A stretch of 64,000 bases of DNA from Hymenobacter sp. BRD67 (GCF_013256425.1 NZ_CP053904.1:930001-994000); one strand, 5' to 3'. Positions 9,972 to 21,800 are shown, counted from the stretch's first letter. Notes: generated by a model from the letters alone, not told the origin. Numbers and translations: made by a program.

Positions 9972-10136
9972 GTGGCCAGTATTACCTTCTTCCTCAAGCA
10001 GCCCTACCTGGACCGCGCTACGCCCCTGAGCGCCCGCGTGGCGGTGGGCGGTACCAAAATCAAAGTCTACACCGGCCTGCGCATCGAACCCAAGAAATGG
10101 ATTCAGGCCGCCCAGTTCATGAGCTATTCCGAGTGA
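9972..10136 (+). pseudogene. Truncated tyrosine recombinase (integrase), N-terminal Arm domain only
   Basis: From GTG 9972 the frame reads VASITFFLKQPYLDRATP, then VAVGGTKIKVYTGLRIEPKKW, the start of the Arm-type DNA-binding domain of Bacteroidota phage/transposon integrases (SITFFLK..., Y.TGLRI.PK.W). Homology ends at about 10118, where the first copy of the CRISPR-like repeat begins; the last five codons and the TGA at 10134-10136 come from the repeat. No core-binding or catalytic domain is left. The upstream 130 bases are AT-rich and may hold the old promoter. Confidence 0.65.
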
Positions 10137-10430
10137 AAGACGGATTGAAATTGAAGTACAAGGTCGCGGTAGTGGGGGCATTCGATGCTTCTGAGCTATT
10201 CCGACTAAAAGACGAATAGAAACAACGGTCCCACTTTCCAAGGCATGACTTCGCAGCCGCTGCTAATCTTTTCCGACTAAAAGACGGATTGAAACCCGAT
10301 GTTGTCAGTGATTGTGAGCTGTCGCATTGGAGCTGCTAAGCTATTCCGACTGAAAGATGGGTTGAAGTAAATGTGGGGAGCTTTCATTGCTAGAATGCCG
10401 TGAGCTGTTCTTGCGCTATTCCGAGCATTC
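10114..10430. CRISPR. Small degenerate orphan CRISPR-like array
   Basis: Five diverged copies of a unit near GAGCTATTCCGACTAAAAGA followed by CGGATTGAAAC start at about 10121, 10193, 10265, 10338 and 10413 (spacing 72, 72, 73, 75). The sequence between copies is unrelated, about 36-43 bases depending on how far the repeat extends; a preceding GCTGCTA is shared by copies 3 and 4. The ATTGAAAC end is typical of type I and III repeats. Copy 5 keeps only GCTATTCCGA and is the degenerate end. Every copy carries substitutions, and no cas gene lies in the window, so the array is probably inactive. Orientation is inferred from the ATTGAAAC end. Confidence 0.7.
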
Positions 10431-10585
10431 CTTGCGCAGGTACTCTGTTCATCGTTAGCACAGTAGTGCGTAGCGTCCTTCCGAACCCGTCTTCTATTCC
10501 CTTCAACCCAACCCGACAACACCTCAAACTGTTCACTCGGCCGTTGAATCTGGACCGAGGGTCCCCTCACGGGTCCCCGAGAAAG

Positions 10586-10617
10586 CAAAATGCCCTTCCT
10601 GATACCAGGAAGGGCAT
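10586..10617 (-). terminator. Terminator of tRNA-Glu
   Basis: A 12-bp perfect stem (ATGCCCTTCCTG with CAGGAAGGGCAT) sits just downstream of the tRNA on the minus strand, followed by TTTTGC on that strand. Confidence 0.75.
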
Positions 10618-10623
10618 AGTTGG

Positions 10624-10695
10624 TAGTCCGTAGGGGAATCGAACCCCTGTTGGTAGAATGAAAATCTACTGTCCTAACCCCTAGACGAACGGACC
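10624..10695 (-). tRNA. tRNA-Glu (anticodon TTC)
   Basis: The minus strand folds as a full cloverleaf: acceptor GGTCCGT with ACGGACT (first pair G-T), D arm with AGGGGTTAGGAC, anticodon stem GTAGA/TCTAC around loop TTTTCAT, T arm AGGGG-TTCGATT-CCCCT. Anticodon TTC reads GAA/GAG. CCA is not encoded. A canonical promoter and a terminator flank it. tRNA genes are common insertion sites, and an integrase fragment lies about 500 bases away. Confidence 0.95.
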
Positions 10696-10714
10696 GTTGT
10701 TCGTTTTGATGGTG

Positions 10715-10745
10715 CAAAGATACGGGGACTTGGTTGCGAACCAAA
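10715..10745 (-). promoter_or_regulatory. Bacteroidota-type promoter of tRNA-Glu
   Basis: Minus strand TTTG at 10745-10742, a 19-base spacer, then TATCTTTG at 10722-10715. This is the textbook -33/-7 pair for the Bacteroidota primary sigma factor. The expected start point is about 13 bases before the tRNA. Confidence 0.8.
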
Positions 10746-10799
10746 TCTGCGGTGTAAAAAAAGTGGTTAGCAAGGAAGAGGGCGCTGATTTTCAGTTGA

Positions 10800-11957
<1,158 letters not shown>

Positions 11958-12003
11958 CCAGTTGCTACCCGGCCAGCGGTTGTTGGCCAGGTATAGTTTG
12001 AAG

Positions 12004-12030
12004 AGGCCTGCCTGCTAGGCAGGCCTTTTT
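12004..12030 (+). terminator. Intrinsic terminator of gapA
   Basis: Perfect 10-bp stem AGGCCTGCCT/AGGCAGGCCT with a three-base loop, followed by a T run. Confidence 0.9.
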
Positions 12031-12074
12031 GTTTTTTCCTGAGAAATGTTGCCGCCGAGAGGCAGCGCGCGCTT

Positions 12075-12949
12075 ATGCCGCAGATTTGCTTTATTTTTAA
12101 TCCGGTGGCGGGTACCGGTCGGCAGGCCGACTTTCCGATGCTGCTGGCCCGCTACTTTGGGGGCCGGGCGGGCAGCGATTACCTGCTCTGGCCCACCCAA
12201 GGGCCGGGCCATGCCACGCAGCTGGCCCGCGAAGCCGCGCAGGCAGGCTGCCGAATCGTGGTGGCCGTGGGCGGCGATGGCACGGTGAACGAAGTAGGGC
12301 AGGGCCTGCTCGGCCAGAGGGGCACGGCTTTGGGCATTGTGCCCCGCGGCTCGGGCAACGGCCTGGCCCGTCACCTGCGGGTGCCGCTGGGCTTGCCGGC
12401 TGCCCTGCGCCGGCTGCGCCAGCCCCGCTTCAGCCGCATAGATGTCGGTACTATAAATGGGCACCCGTTTTTCTGTACGGCGGGCCTGGGCTTTGACGCG
12501 CACGTGAGCCAGCATTTTGCGCAGGCTGGTACCAGGGGGTGAGCACATATCTGCGCGTGACGTTTCGTGAGTATGGCCACTTCCGGCCCGTGCCCGTGCA
12601 GGTCGAAACCAATGGCCAGACGCTGGCTACCGATTGCTACGTGCTGGCCTTCGCCAACGCCTCGCAGTATGGTAATAATGCCTACATCGCGCCGCAGGCC
12701 GACCTCCGGGATGGCCTGCTCGATATGTGCCTGATTGATGTGCTGCCTCCCTGGCGGGCTATACAGGTAATAATTGGCATGGCTCTGGGCACGCTGCCTC
12801 GCACCGGCGGAGCGGCCTATCGCCACACCAGCCACGCCACGGTGCGAGCCGCTGCTCCCATCGGCTACCACGCCGATGGCGATTACCTCGGCCATGCCAC
12901 CGACTTTGAGCTGGTAGTGCTGCCGCTGGCGCTGGAGGTAGCCGTGTAG
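12075..12949 (+). CDS. Diacylglycerol kinase family lipid kinase, one frameshift
   Basis: ATP-dependent kinase of the DAGK/YegS family acting on a lipid or sphingoid substrate. FIFNPVAGTGRQ is N-terminal, the phosphate-binding VVAVGGDGTVNEVGQ at about residue 62, GIVPRGSGNGLARHL after it, and YHADGDYLG near the C-terminus, all hallmark motifs. The frame shifts at the G run 12535-12539. Adding one G joins AGTRG to STYLRVTFREYG and gives about 291 residues, the normal family size. The exact lipid substrate cannot be told from the sequence. Confidence 0.9.
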
Positions 12950-13061
12950 GCAATCCACTACCCGGCCAGGCTACGTAGCAAGTAGCAGTAGTCGCTGGTG
13001 GTGCAAAGTGCCCGGCAACGCCAGGTGAAAAAACATATAATTTTATCTATATTAAGCCGAA

Positions 13062-13849
13062 ATGCCACAGGATTTTATTCAGCAATTGCAAGCTCAGCTG
13101 CAACCTGCCCGTCAGCGGATGGTGGAGCACCCGTGTACCGTCGTATTGAGACGCTGGCCGACCTGCGCCTGTTCATGGAGCATCATGTATATGCGGTATG
13201 GGATTTTATGTCACTGCTCAAAGCGTTGCAGCGCGACCTCACCTGTACCACGCTGCCCTGGGTGCCGAAAGGTAATCCGGCTACGCGCCGCCTTATCAAC
13301 GAGATTGTGCTGGAAGAGGAAACCGATGTGGACCCCGAGGGGCGGCCGACCAGCCACTTTGAGCTGTACCTGCGGGCCATGCAGGAGTGCGGGGCCGATA
13401 CTGCCTCGATAAATCGACTGCTGGCTGCTCTGGCCGAAGGAGCCAGCTTACCCGCCGCGCTGGTCGCAGCTCAGGCGCCGGCCAGCGTGCAAGCATTTGT
13501 GAAACAGACGTTTGACATTATTGCCAGCGGGCAACCCCATGCGGTGGCAGCGGCTTTTACCTTTGGCCGCGAGGATGTAATTCCGGATATGTTTCGAAGC
13601 CTGATTGCTGACCTGGGGCGGCGCTTTCCGGGCCAGCTCGACACGCTTACCTACTACCTCAACCGCCACATCGAACTCGATGAGGACCACCACGCGCCGC
13701 TCGCTCACCAGATGGTGCGCGACCTCTGCGGCATCGACCCCGCCCGCTGGCAGCAGGCCACCGAGGCTGCCCGACAGAGTATGGACGCCCGCGTGGCCCT
13801 GTGGGCTGGTATTGCCGCTGCATTGGCTAAGGAGAAAGTCGCCGTTTAG
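13062..13849 (+). CDS. DUF3050 (haem-oxygenase-fold) protein, one frameshift
   Basis: ATG 13062 gives MPQDFIQQLQAQLQPARQRM. One C missing at 13130-13132 shifts the frame; restoring it gives EHPVYRRIETLADLRLFMEH, the conserved DUF3050 start. The rest matches the family: HHVYAVWDFMSLLKALQRDL, PWVPKGNPATRRLINEIV, EEETD, a HIELDEDHH motif and QMVRDLCG near the C-terminus. Conserved histidines and acids suggest a helical haem-oxygenase-like fold. The biochemical role of the family is unknown to me. Length about 263 residues, as usual. A strong hairpin follows. Confidence 0.88.
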
Positions 13850-13864
13850 GAAGTTATAACCCAC

Positions 13865-13907
13865 AATAAGAAAGGACGCTAGCCAGGTGCTAGCGTCCTT
13901 TCTTATT
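13865..13907. terminator. Strong hairpin terminator
   Basis: A 19-bp perfect stem (AATAAGAAAGGACGCTAGC and its complement) with a 5-base loop CAGGT. The A-rich and T-rich ends make it a terminator on either strand. Confidence 0.88.
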
Positions 13908-13951
13908 GGAGCCAGTGGCCGGGAAAGCCCGGCATCCCGACCTTTGCCTAC

Positions 13952-14295
13952 ATGAAAAAAGACCAGTCGCGCCGCCAGGGAGTGGTTTACTCAACCAATC
14001 CCGCCTTCTCTTACCAATCTGACGAGCCGGCCGAGGCTACCACCTTGCCACCTCAGCAGCAGCAGCTGCGCGTGCAGCTTGATAAAAAGCAGCGTGGGGG
14101 CAAGCAGGTAACGCTCGTCACGGGCTTTGCGGGGCGCGAGGAAGATTTGCAGACGTTAGGCAAGCTGCTCAAAACCAAGTGCGGCGTGGGGGCAGCGCCA
14201 AAGAAGGGGAAATCGTCATTCAGGGTGATTTTCGCGCCAAAGTGCTGGAAATTCTACTTAAGGAAGGCTACAAGGCCAAGCAGGCAGGAGGATGA
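13952..14295 (+). CDS. SUI1/eIF1-type translation factor, one frameshift
   Basis: MKKDQSRRQGVVYSTNPAF, then RVQLDKKQRGGKQVTLVTGF and DLQTLGKLLKTKCGVG, the SUI1 (YciH) pattern. Adding one G at 14188-14192 restores GSAKEGEIVIQGDFRAKVLE and a C-terminus ILLKEGYKAKQAGG, stopping at 14293-14295. The uncorrected frame runs on to 14332 with an atypical end. Bacterial SUI1 proteins bind the small ribosomal subunit and can affect start selection; the role in this organism is not shown. GACCTTTG at 13939-13946 looks like a -7 box and ends only 5 bases before the ATG, so the mRNA may be leaderless. Confidence 0.88.
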
Positions 14296-14328
14296 AATAT
14301 TTAATATTAAAAATATAATATCAAATGA

Positions 14329-17005
14329 CTAGTTCCGCACCTCTTCGAGCGAGCTACTGCCGCTGAGGTCTTTCTCGATGCGGCTGGGCTGGCCGGCATA
14401 GCGCACGCTGCTGCTGCCGCTGAGGTCTACTTTTAGCTCTTCGGTGGCTTTAATTCTGGCATGTGACATGCCGGCCAGCTCCACGTTGGCGCGGCTGGTT
14501 TGCAGCGTCAGCGCCTCAATCTGGCACACGCCCGAGCCGTCGATGCGCAGCTCGTCGGCCCGGCCGCTCAGGTCGGCCGAGCAGGCCCCGACAGGTCCAG
14601 CTCGAGGCGAGGTACAGTCACGTTGAGGCGGCTGGTAGAGGCGCCGCTGGCTTCGAGGCGCAGGCTGTTGTCATGAAAGCCGCTGATATCTGACTGGCAC
14701 GCCCCGCTCAGGTTGAGGCGCTCCAGGTGCGGCATCGTGACGGTAACAAGCATAGGATGACTGCTGAAGCTAAAGCCCGAAAGCAGGGAGTTGTCGCCGC
14801 GCTGGCGCACTACCAGGCGGTCGCCGTTGGTGTCGAGGCGCAGCTTGTCGAGGTCTTCGATGCGGCCGGCGGCTTCTACTTTATAGCTGTCGCCCTGGCG
14901 CACTACCAGGCGCAGGGCCCGTGTACTTCTACTTCCGTAAAATCGCCGGGGGTATTCATGGTCTTGCGGCCATTGCCGTACGAGGCAGGCTCGGTGCTGA
15001 ATTTGGCTGCCTCCGTGTGGATGTGCACCGTTGGGTTATCGCCGTCGGTGTTCACGCGCACCTGCATTTTGCTGCCGTTCACACCCAGGTTCACCACTTC
15101 ATCGTTGTCGCTGTCCTGGCTGTCGCCATTGTCGTCGTCATTGTTGTCGGCCGAGGCCGGGCAGTCGAGGCAGGCAAACTTACCCTCGCGGGTGAAGCGG
15201 GCGCGGTAAGCACGGTCGCGGCTCGGGCGGTGGCCGCTGGTAAAGTCATTATCATCAAGGTGTTCGATAAAGAGCGGCGTGAGGCGGTAGATTTTGTCCA
15301 GAGGCAGGTGCAGGGTCAGGGTCAGCTTCTGGTCGCGGAAGGGAGCACTGCTTTTCAGCGTAGTGCCCTGGTCGAAAAGGATGGTCGAATCGCGCTGGCT
15401 GATGTTGTAGTTAATCGTCTGCTGAGCCGTGAGGCGGGCAGCTGCCTCGGTGCGGCCCCGGGCGCGGAATTCTTCTTCTACGAAAGGTGCCACACCGCTG
15501 TCGGCCGGGGCTAGGTTCAGGTTAACCCACTGAAAATGGTCTTCCACGTTGCGCGAATCCAGCACGATGCCGGGGCTAGCGATGGGTTGTAGGCGCACGG
15601 TAGTGGTGTAAGTGTCCTTGGCCTGAAAATCGCGGGCTACCTGCAAGCCGGCGGCCGTCGAGCCTACCACGCCCAGCAGCCACAGGCCCAGTAATACTCC
15701 ACTCGCCGAGCGGCCCAATACTGGCCGGCGCAGCAGCAAGCGCAGCCCCAGCAGCAGCAATCCCAGGCCCGGGATGCCCAGCAGCAGCGCTCCGGCTATC
15801 GCGCCCCAGGGCGGCAGGTTGCGCACCAGCGCCCCAAAGCTGTCATCAAACATAAAGCCGTTGCTGGTGTGCTCTACGGCCGTGAAGGGAATAATGCTCA
15901 GGGCGGCACCCAGCATCATGAGCACACTGAATAGCCAGCTGCCACCCCAAAAAATCAGCAGTAACCCCACTGCCCAGCGAATGAGTGTGCCCAAGAAGCT
16001 CACGGCCGGCCGGGCACCCCGGGCCGCCGTTTCGAGGTAAGTACCCAGCGGACGGTTAGGGGTTGGAGGAACCTCGCCATCAAAAGCGTTGGAGCGCAGG
16101 TTATTGTCGATACCCGAGAGCGTGACGGCGTCGCCGCGCATCTGCATCTTCTCCGATACGGTACGGGCTTCGGGCACCACGGCCCAGAGTATCAAGTAGA
16201 TAATAAACGTTGAGCCGCCCAGAAACAAGCCAATCAGAAAGAGCACCCGCACCAGCACCACGTCGGTCTGGAAGTAAGCGGCCAGCCCGGCCGATACCCC
16301 GCCGACCTTGCCATTGTCGACATCGCGGAAGAGCTTGCGGCCGGTGAGCTTACCGCCAAAATCCAGCGTATCAATAGGCTCGGGCGCGTCGTCGCGCTTG
16401 GGCAGGGCTATCCACAGCACCACGTAGGCGATGAGGGCCAGGCCGCCAAAGTCGAAGCGGTGGCGAAATATGCCGGTGCCGGGAATGTGGTCGTATACTC
16501 CAAACACGTTGGGCAGCAACACCAAAGCCAGGAAAATGAGGCGCACCAGCAGCGGATTCACCCGGAAGTACTGGGCCAGCCCGGCGCACACGCCCGCAAT
16601 CTTGCGGTGGGCCAGGTCGCGGTAGAGGCGGCGCGGCTCGGTATCGGCCGGGGTAGGGGCAGGGCCACCGGCAAAAGCGCGGCCGGCGCCAGTACCGGCG
16701 GCCGCGGCCGGCTCGGCGTAAGTGTCCTCATCCTCGTCGGACGCGGTCTGGAAGTCGCTCACCCGGCCCATCTTGGCGGTCATTTCCTCCACGTCTTGCA
16801 GGGTGATAACCTGCTTATTAACCGAGAGGCGCGCCGAAAACAGCTCGGCAATGCGGCCCTCAATATCGGCCACGATTTCTTCGTGGCCCTGGTAGCTGGC
16901 GAAGTGCGCCTTTACCTCCTGAAGGTAGCGGCTAAGTACCTCGAAGCCATCATCTTCAATATGAAAGATGATACCCTGCAAGTTGATGCTGATGTTCTTT
17001 TTCAT
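14329..17005 (-). CDS. PspC-domain membrane protein fused to a GIN (DUF2807) domain, two frameshifts
   Basis: ATG 17005 starts MKKNISINLQGIIFHIEDDG, a cytoplasmic N-terminal domain. Two PspC domains follow (RLYRDLAHRKIAGVCAGLAQ and KLFRDVDNGKVGGVSAGLAA), then several membrane helices (for example GAIAGALLLGIPGLGLLLLG). The C-terminus is an adhesin-like GIN beta-helix with repeated LSGACQSDISG, LEASGAS and LDLSGACSADLSG units. Two indels break the GIN part: one at 14915-14917 and one at 14586-14589. Repaired length is about 892 residues. The frame is open upstream to 17527 but this overlaps padR and is not used. The gene lies 71 bases after padR, in the usual PadR-PspC operon. It probably senses or stabilises the envelope. 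Confidence 0.88.
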
Positions 17006-17076
17006 GGGAAGGGCCGCAGGCGCGAAGCGCGGCAGGTTGAATTCGGAGAAAGAAAGGATAGCTGAAAAAGCAGGGG

Positions 17077-17415
17077 TTAGGTAGTCCGACGGGGCTGGCG
17101 GATAATGCCCACCGAGAGGGCCATCTCTTCCCACGTCTGGCGCAGCTCTTCCAGAAACTGGCGGCCGGCTTCCGTAAGCGTGTAGTATTTGCGGGGCGGA
17201 CCGGAAGTTGACTCCTTCCAGACATAGTCGAGCAGCGCAGCATTCTTGAGGCGCGTGAGCAGCGGGTAGAGGGTGCCTTCTACCACTATCATGCGGGCCT
17301 GGGTCAGCTCCTCCAGCATGTCGCTGGCGTAGGCCTCCCCGCGGCCAATAATCTCCAGAATGCAGAATTCGAGGATGCCTTTGCGCATCTGCACCTGGGT
17401 GTTCTCTAGTTTCAT
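17077..17415 (-). CDS. PadR family transcriptional regulator
   Basis: 112 residues: MKLENTQVQMRKGILEFCIL, then a winged helix with EGTLYPLLTRLKNAALLDY and the beta-wing PPRKYYTLTEAG. PadR proteins are small dimeric repressors. This short form is typically found before PspC-domain genes in Bacteroidota, and here it precedes the PspC-GIN gene on the same strand, so it probably controls that operon and itself. The effector is unknown. A 293-base divergent region separates it from porV2. Confidence 0.92.
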   Translation of the reverse strand: MKLENTQVQMRKGILEFCILEIIGRGEAYASDMLEELTQARMIVVEGTLYPLLTRLKNAALLDYVWKESTSGPPRKYYTLTEAGRQFLEELRQTWEEMALSVGIIRQPRRTT

Positions 17416-17708
17416 GGGCGGTATGGGCTAGTAGTAGGTGAGGAACTGTACAAATGTACGACAGGTACTTTGTATTGCATAATACTTGGCGTAAAATTTT
17501 TTTGTTGCTTTTTGCAAAAAAATCCATCTGCTAAGCAAGCGCGGATTGCCTTTTGGCTATTCAGCCCCCTGGCAGCTAAGGGCCGCCGGGATAACTTCCC
17601 GAAAATCAGTCATCTGGACGTGAGTTCCTTAGGTAGGGGTGGCTACTACGCACTATCCGGCAGTAACTTGCGTTGCCGCACCGACTATTTATCGGGTTTT
17701 ATTTTTCT

Positions 17709-18845
17709 ATGCTCCAACTTTTCGCCAATTGCCGCCTGGGGGTGGCTGTACTAGGGCTGAGTGTATGGCTAGGGTTGGCTGCCGCGCCGGCTATGGCCCA
17801 AACCAGCGCCCCCAAGTACAGCGATGAATTTCTTAACCTGGGCGCCGGTGCCCGCTCGCTGGGCATGGGCAAAGTGCAGGTGAGCCTGGCTACCGATGCC
17901 ACTGCCGGCTACTGGAACCCCGCCGGCCTCACTGCTGTCACGGCCAGGTACGACGGCGTGCTGATGCACTCAGAGCTGTTTTCGGGGGTAGTAAAAAATG
18001 ACTATGCGGCATTCGCCATGCCGCTCGACGATAAAAGCGCCATTGGGGTAACCCTGCTGCGCTCAGGCGTCGATAACATCGCCGATACCCGGGCGCTCAT
18101 CAACGAGTACGGGTATATTCAATACGACAAGATTACGTATTTCTCGGTGGCCGACTACGCGCTCTTGCTTTCCTATGCCCGCAAGCTGGGGCCCGAGGGC
18201 CTGAGCGTGGGCGGCAGCGGCAAGCTCATCTACCGCAACGTGGGCAGCTTTGCCAATGCCTACGGCTTTGGGGTAGATGTGGGCTTGCAGTACAACCACA
18301 AGGGCTGGCGCCTGGGCCTGATGGCCCGCGATATCACCACCACTTTCAACGCCTGGAGCATTGATGCCGATAAGTTTAAGGCCAATGCGATACCAGGTGA
18401 GGCTATTCCGACCAACAGCACCGAGCTGACGCTGCCGCGCCTGGTGCTGGGGGCGGGGCGGCAGTTTAAGCTGCCGGCCCAGTTTACGGCCCTGGTTGCC
18501 GCCGACCTCGAAGCCACCACCGACGGCCAGCGCAACACGCTTATTTCGGCCAAGCCCGTGAGCGTTGACCCGCGCGTGGGGGTTGAGGTAGGCTACCGCA
18601 GCCTGGTATTTCTGCGGGGTGGGGCCGGCAACTATCAGAAAATCCAGAACTTCGACCTGCAGCAGCAGTGGAAGGGGCAGTACAGCCTGGGCGCCGGCGT
18701 AGCCATCAATGGCTTGCGCATCGACTTGGCTTTGTCGCGCCTGGCTGTCGAAAACCAGGGCTCTACCTCCCAAACCAACTCGCTCATCGTGAGCCTGGGC
18801 TACGGCCTGGGCAGCCGCGCCACGGGCATGCCGATGATAAATTAA
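17709..18845 (+). CDS. porV2: PorV-family type IX secretion outer-membrane protein (PorV2-like)
   Basis: From ATG 17709 (MLQLFANCRLGVAVLGLSVW) a signal peptide ends in AMAQ. The mature part begins YSDEFLNLGAGARSLGMGKV, followed by TDATAGYWNPAGLT, the signature of PorV/PorQ FadL-like barrels, and continues as amphipathic beta strands to GYGLGSRATGMPMIN. PorV is the shuttle and anchor for T9SS cargo and works with the sortase PorU. The PorU2-like gene follows after 23 bases, so the two form an operon. An upstream ATG at 17673 would add 12 residues before the signal peptide. NCBI-style naming as PorV2 is my assignment from the pairing. Confidence 0.88.
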   Translation: MLQLFANCRLGVAVLGLSVWLGLAAAPAMAQTSAPKYSDEFLNLGAGARSLGMGKVQVSLATDATAGYWNPAGLTAVTARYDGVLMHSELFSGVVKNDYAAFAMPLDDKSAIGVTLLRSGVDNIADTRALINEYGYIQYDKITYFSVADYALLLSYARKLGPEGLSVGGSGKLIYRNVGSFANAYGFGVDVGLQYNHKGWRLGLMARDITTTFNAWSIDADKFKANAIPGEAIPTNSTELTLPRLVLGAGRQFKLPAQFTALVAADLEATTDGQRNTLISAKPVSVDPRVGVEVGYRSLVFLRGGAGNYQKIQNFDLQQQWKGQYSLGAGVAINGLRIDLALSRLAVENQGSTSQTNSLIVSLGYGLGSRATGMPMIN

Positions 18846-18868
18846 ATATATTATAAAATTAATATATT

Positions 18869-21800
18869 ATGAAAAAAACATACGCAGCTGCCGGGCAGTA
18901 CATGCTTCGGGCCCTGCGCGTTTGCCTGCTGCTGTTGGCCGTGCTGGGCGGGCAGGCGGCGCATGCGCAGTCTGCCCGCTACGGCAACGAGTGGATAGTG
19001 CAGGGCCAGCCTTACTACAAGTTTAAGGTATGGCGCAACGGGCTTTATCGTCTCGACTACGCTTACCTGAGCAAGCTCAGCGGCCTGGGTGGCGTGGCCC
19101 CCACGCAGCTTCAGCTGTGGCGGCGGGGCAAGGAGGTAGCGGTTTACCAGGGTGGCAATTCGGCTACGCTGGATAATAGCACGTACCTGGAATTTTATGG
19201 CCAGCGCAACGACGGGCGGCTGGACAGTGCCTTATATAAGAAACCCAGCGACCAGGCCCATCCATTCTATAGCTTCTTTACCGATACGGCCACCTACTTC
19301 CTGACCTGGAGCAATGCCCGCTTGGGCAAGCGCATGGCTCAGCCGGTGGTAGCAGGTGGCGCGCCGCATGCCTGGCGCATTCAGGCGGTGCGCACCGTCT
19401 ATTATGATAGCTACATGGAGGCCCCAATACCGATTACAATACCTGCCTGCCGTGGCTGGAAAGGGGAGAGGGGTTTTTTGGGTACTACGGCAACACCACT
19501 GCCAAAAACGACAGCCTGCTGCGAGCAGTAGTAACCGACCCGGCCTCGCCGCTGCCTACCGCCGAAGTGCTGGTAGCGGGGGCCAGCGTGCCCAGCCATG
19601 CCAATGGCTACCATACCACCAGCCTGGGCGTGCTGCAACCAGGTACGACTACTGTTCGGTCCTTATCAATACTGAGTTACCCGAATTTCAGCGCTGCCCG
19701 GGCCCGCTACACGCTGCAGCGCAGCGATATCAGCAGCGCGGGAGTTGTTCAGATAAACGGCAGTGTGCTTAATCAGGGGACGGGGCCGGTGTACGATGCC
19801 TTTCGCTACGGCTACCTGCGCCTGACGGCCCCGCAGGAAAACCGCTGGTTTAGCGACCGCCGCAGCCTGTGGTTTCAAAACGATTCACTTTTGGGAGGGC
19901 CGGCTACCTATGAGATTGATAATATTCCGGCCACGGTAAACGGCTACGATATTCAGGACCCCTGGAACGTGCAGCGCATTGCGCCTACTGCCGCCCAAAC
20001 GCTGGGTAGCACGGCCCGTCGCTTTGTGTTTCCGGATGCTACGGCGGCAAGCACACGCCAGCTGCTGCTGGCCGACGGGGCGCAGCCGCTGGTGCCGCCT
20101 GCCCCGCAGCCGGTACACTTTCGTACTATAAATCCGGCCAAACCCAATTTCATCATTATCACCCACCCCAAGCTGATGAAGGCGGCGGGCAGCGAGCCCA
20201 ATGCGGCACGTGCGTATGCCAACTACCGGGCCTCGGCCGCGGGCGGCGGCTACGATACGCTGATGGTAACGGCCCCGCTGCTCTACGACCAGTTTCACTA
20301 CGGCGAGCGCTCACTTATGGGCCTGCGTCACTTTGCCCTCTGGCTGGCGGCCAACAGCCCCACCCGAACGCAGTACCTGCTGCTGCTGGGCAAGGCGCTG
20401 GCGCCAGACACGCGCGCCGATAACCCCGGCGACCCCATTCCGACTACCACGCTGGGGGCTTTTACTGCCAGCACTACGCGCATACTAGGCGATTTGGGGC
20501 AGGACCTGGTGCCGACCTCATCGCGCGCGTCTTCCGATAACATTTTATCCAGCGACTGGCAGCACGACAATTATGTGCCACGCCTGCCTACCGGGCGCGT
20601 GGCGGCCACCACTCCGCAGGATGTGATGGCGTATCTGAATAAGCTGAAAGAACACGAGGCCCTGGGGCCTGAGGACTGGCGCAAGAATGTCGTGCATCTG
20701 GTAGGCGGCGCGAATGCGAGCGACTTTGCCGAGTTTGCCGGGTACCTTAATATCTATAAGCAGCAGATTCAGCGGCCTCTGTTTGGCGGCACGGTTACTA
20801 CCTACCAGAAATCAGGTATTCTCCCTACTAGTATTAATATATCCGACCAGGTTAATAATGGCCTGTCGCTTATCTCGTACTTCGGGCACGGCTCCATCAA
20901 CTCGGTTGACCTCAACATCGGCAACATCAACGACCCGGTCAGCAACTACCACAATGCCGGCCGCTACCCGGTAATGATGTACGATGGCTGTGAGGTAGGG
21001 CAGTGCTTTGTAGTGGCCAGCACCTTTGGCAACGACTGGATGCTGGCCCCCAGTAAAGGAGCCGTGGGCCTGCTGTCGCAAACCGACTTATCATTTGCCT
21101 ACCTGCTGCACCCCGCGCAGCAGAAGCTGCACGAGCTGCTCTTTAATAATCCCACCTGGTTTGGGCGGCCCGTCGCCGAAGTGCGGGCGGAAGTCGTGCG
21201 TCAGCTGCAAAATTTATCCCCCTTTTTGCAAAACCCCGCCGGTGCCGTCGACCTGCTGGCCACGCTCTGGCAGGGCGACCCGGCCCTGCGCCTCTACGCG
21301 CCCGCCGCGCCCGACTTTATTGCCAATGGCATTACCATCTCGCCCAACCCGGTGGCCGCCACGGCCAGCAGCTTCCAGCTGATAGTTTCAGTGAGTAACC
21401 CTGGGCGCATCACCTTCGACCCCATCGAGATACGCGTTACCCGCACCTACTCGGCTCAAAATGGCCGCAAGCCCGATACTTTTTTTGCAACCGTGCGCCA
21501 GGCCTGGCAGCGCGATACCACCTATACCATTACTATTCCCAACTCGGGCAATGTATTTGGCGACAACAAGTTTTTGGTTGAGCTCGATTACCAGAATAAA
21601 GTAGCTGAGCTTAATGAAAACAACAACTCGGCTTCGCTTATTTATACCTTTCTGGAAGGCGGCGTAACGCTGCTGACGCCCACCGAGTTTGCCATTGTGC
21701 CAACTACCACCCCCGCCTGGTTGCCCAAAGCAGCGACCTGGCGGGTACCACGCGGGGCTACGACTTTCAGGTCGACTCGGTAGCTACCTTCGATAGCAAG

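Noticed and set aside
17006..17527. N-terminal extension of the PspC-GIN frame
   Set aside because: It overlaps all of padR and lacks family sequence; ATG 17005 gives the normal start.
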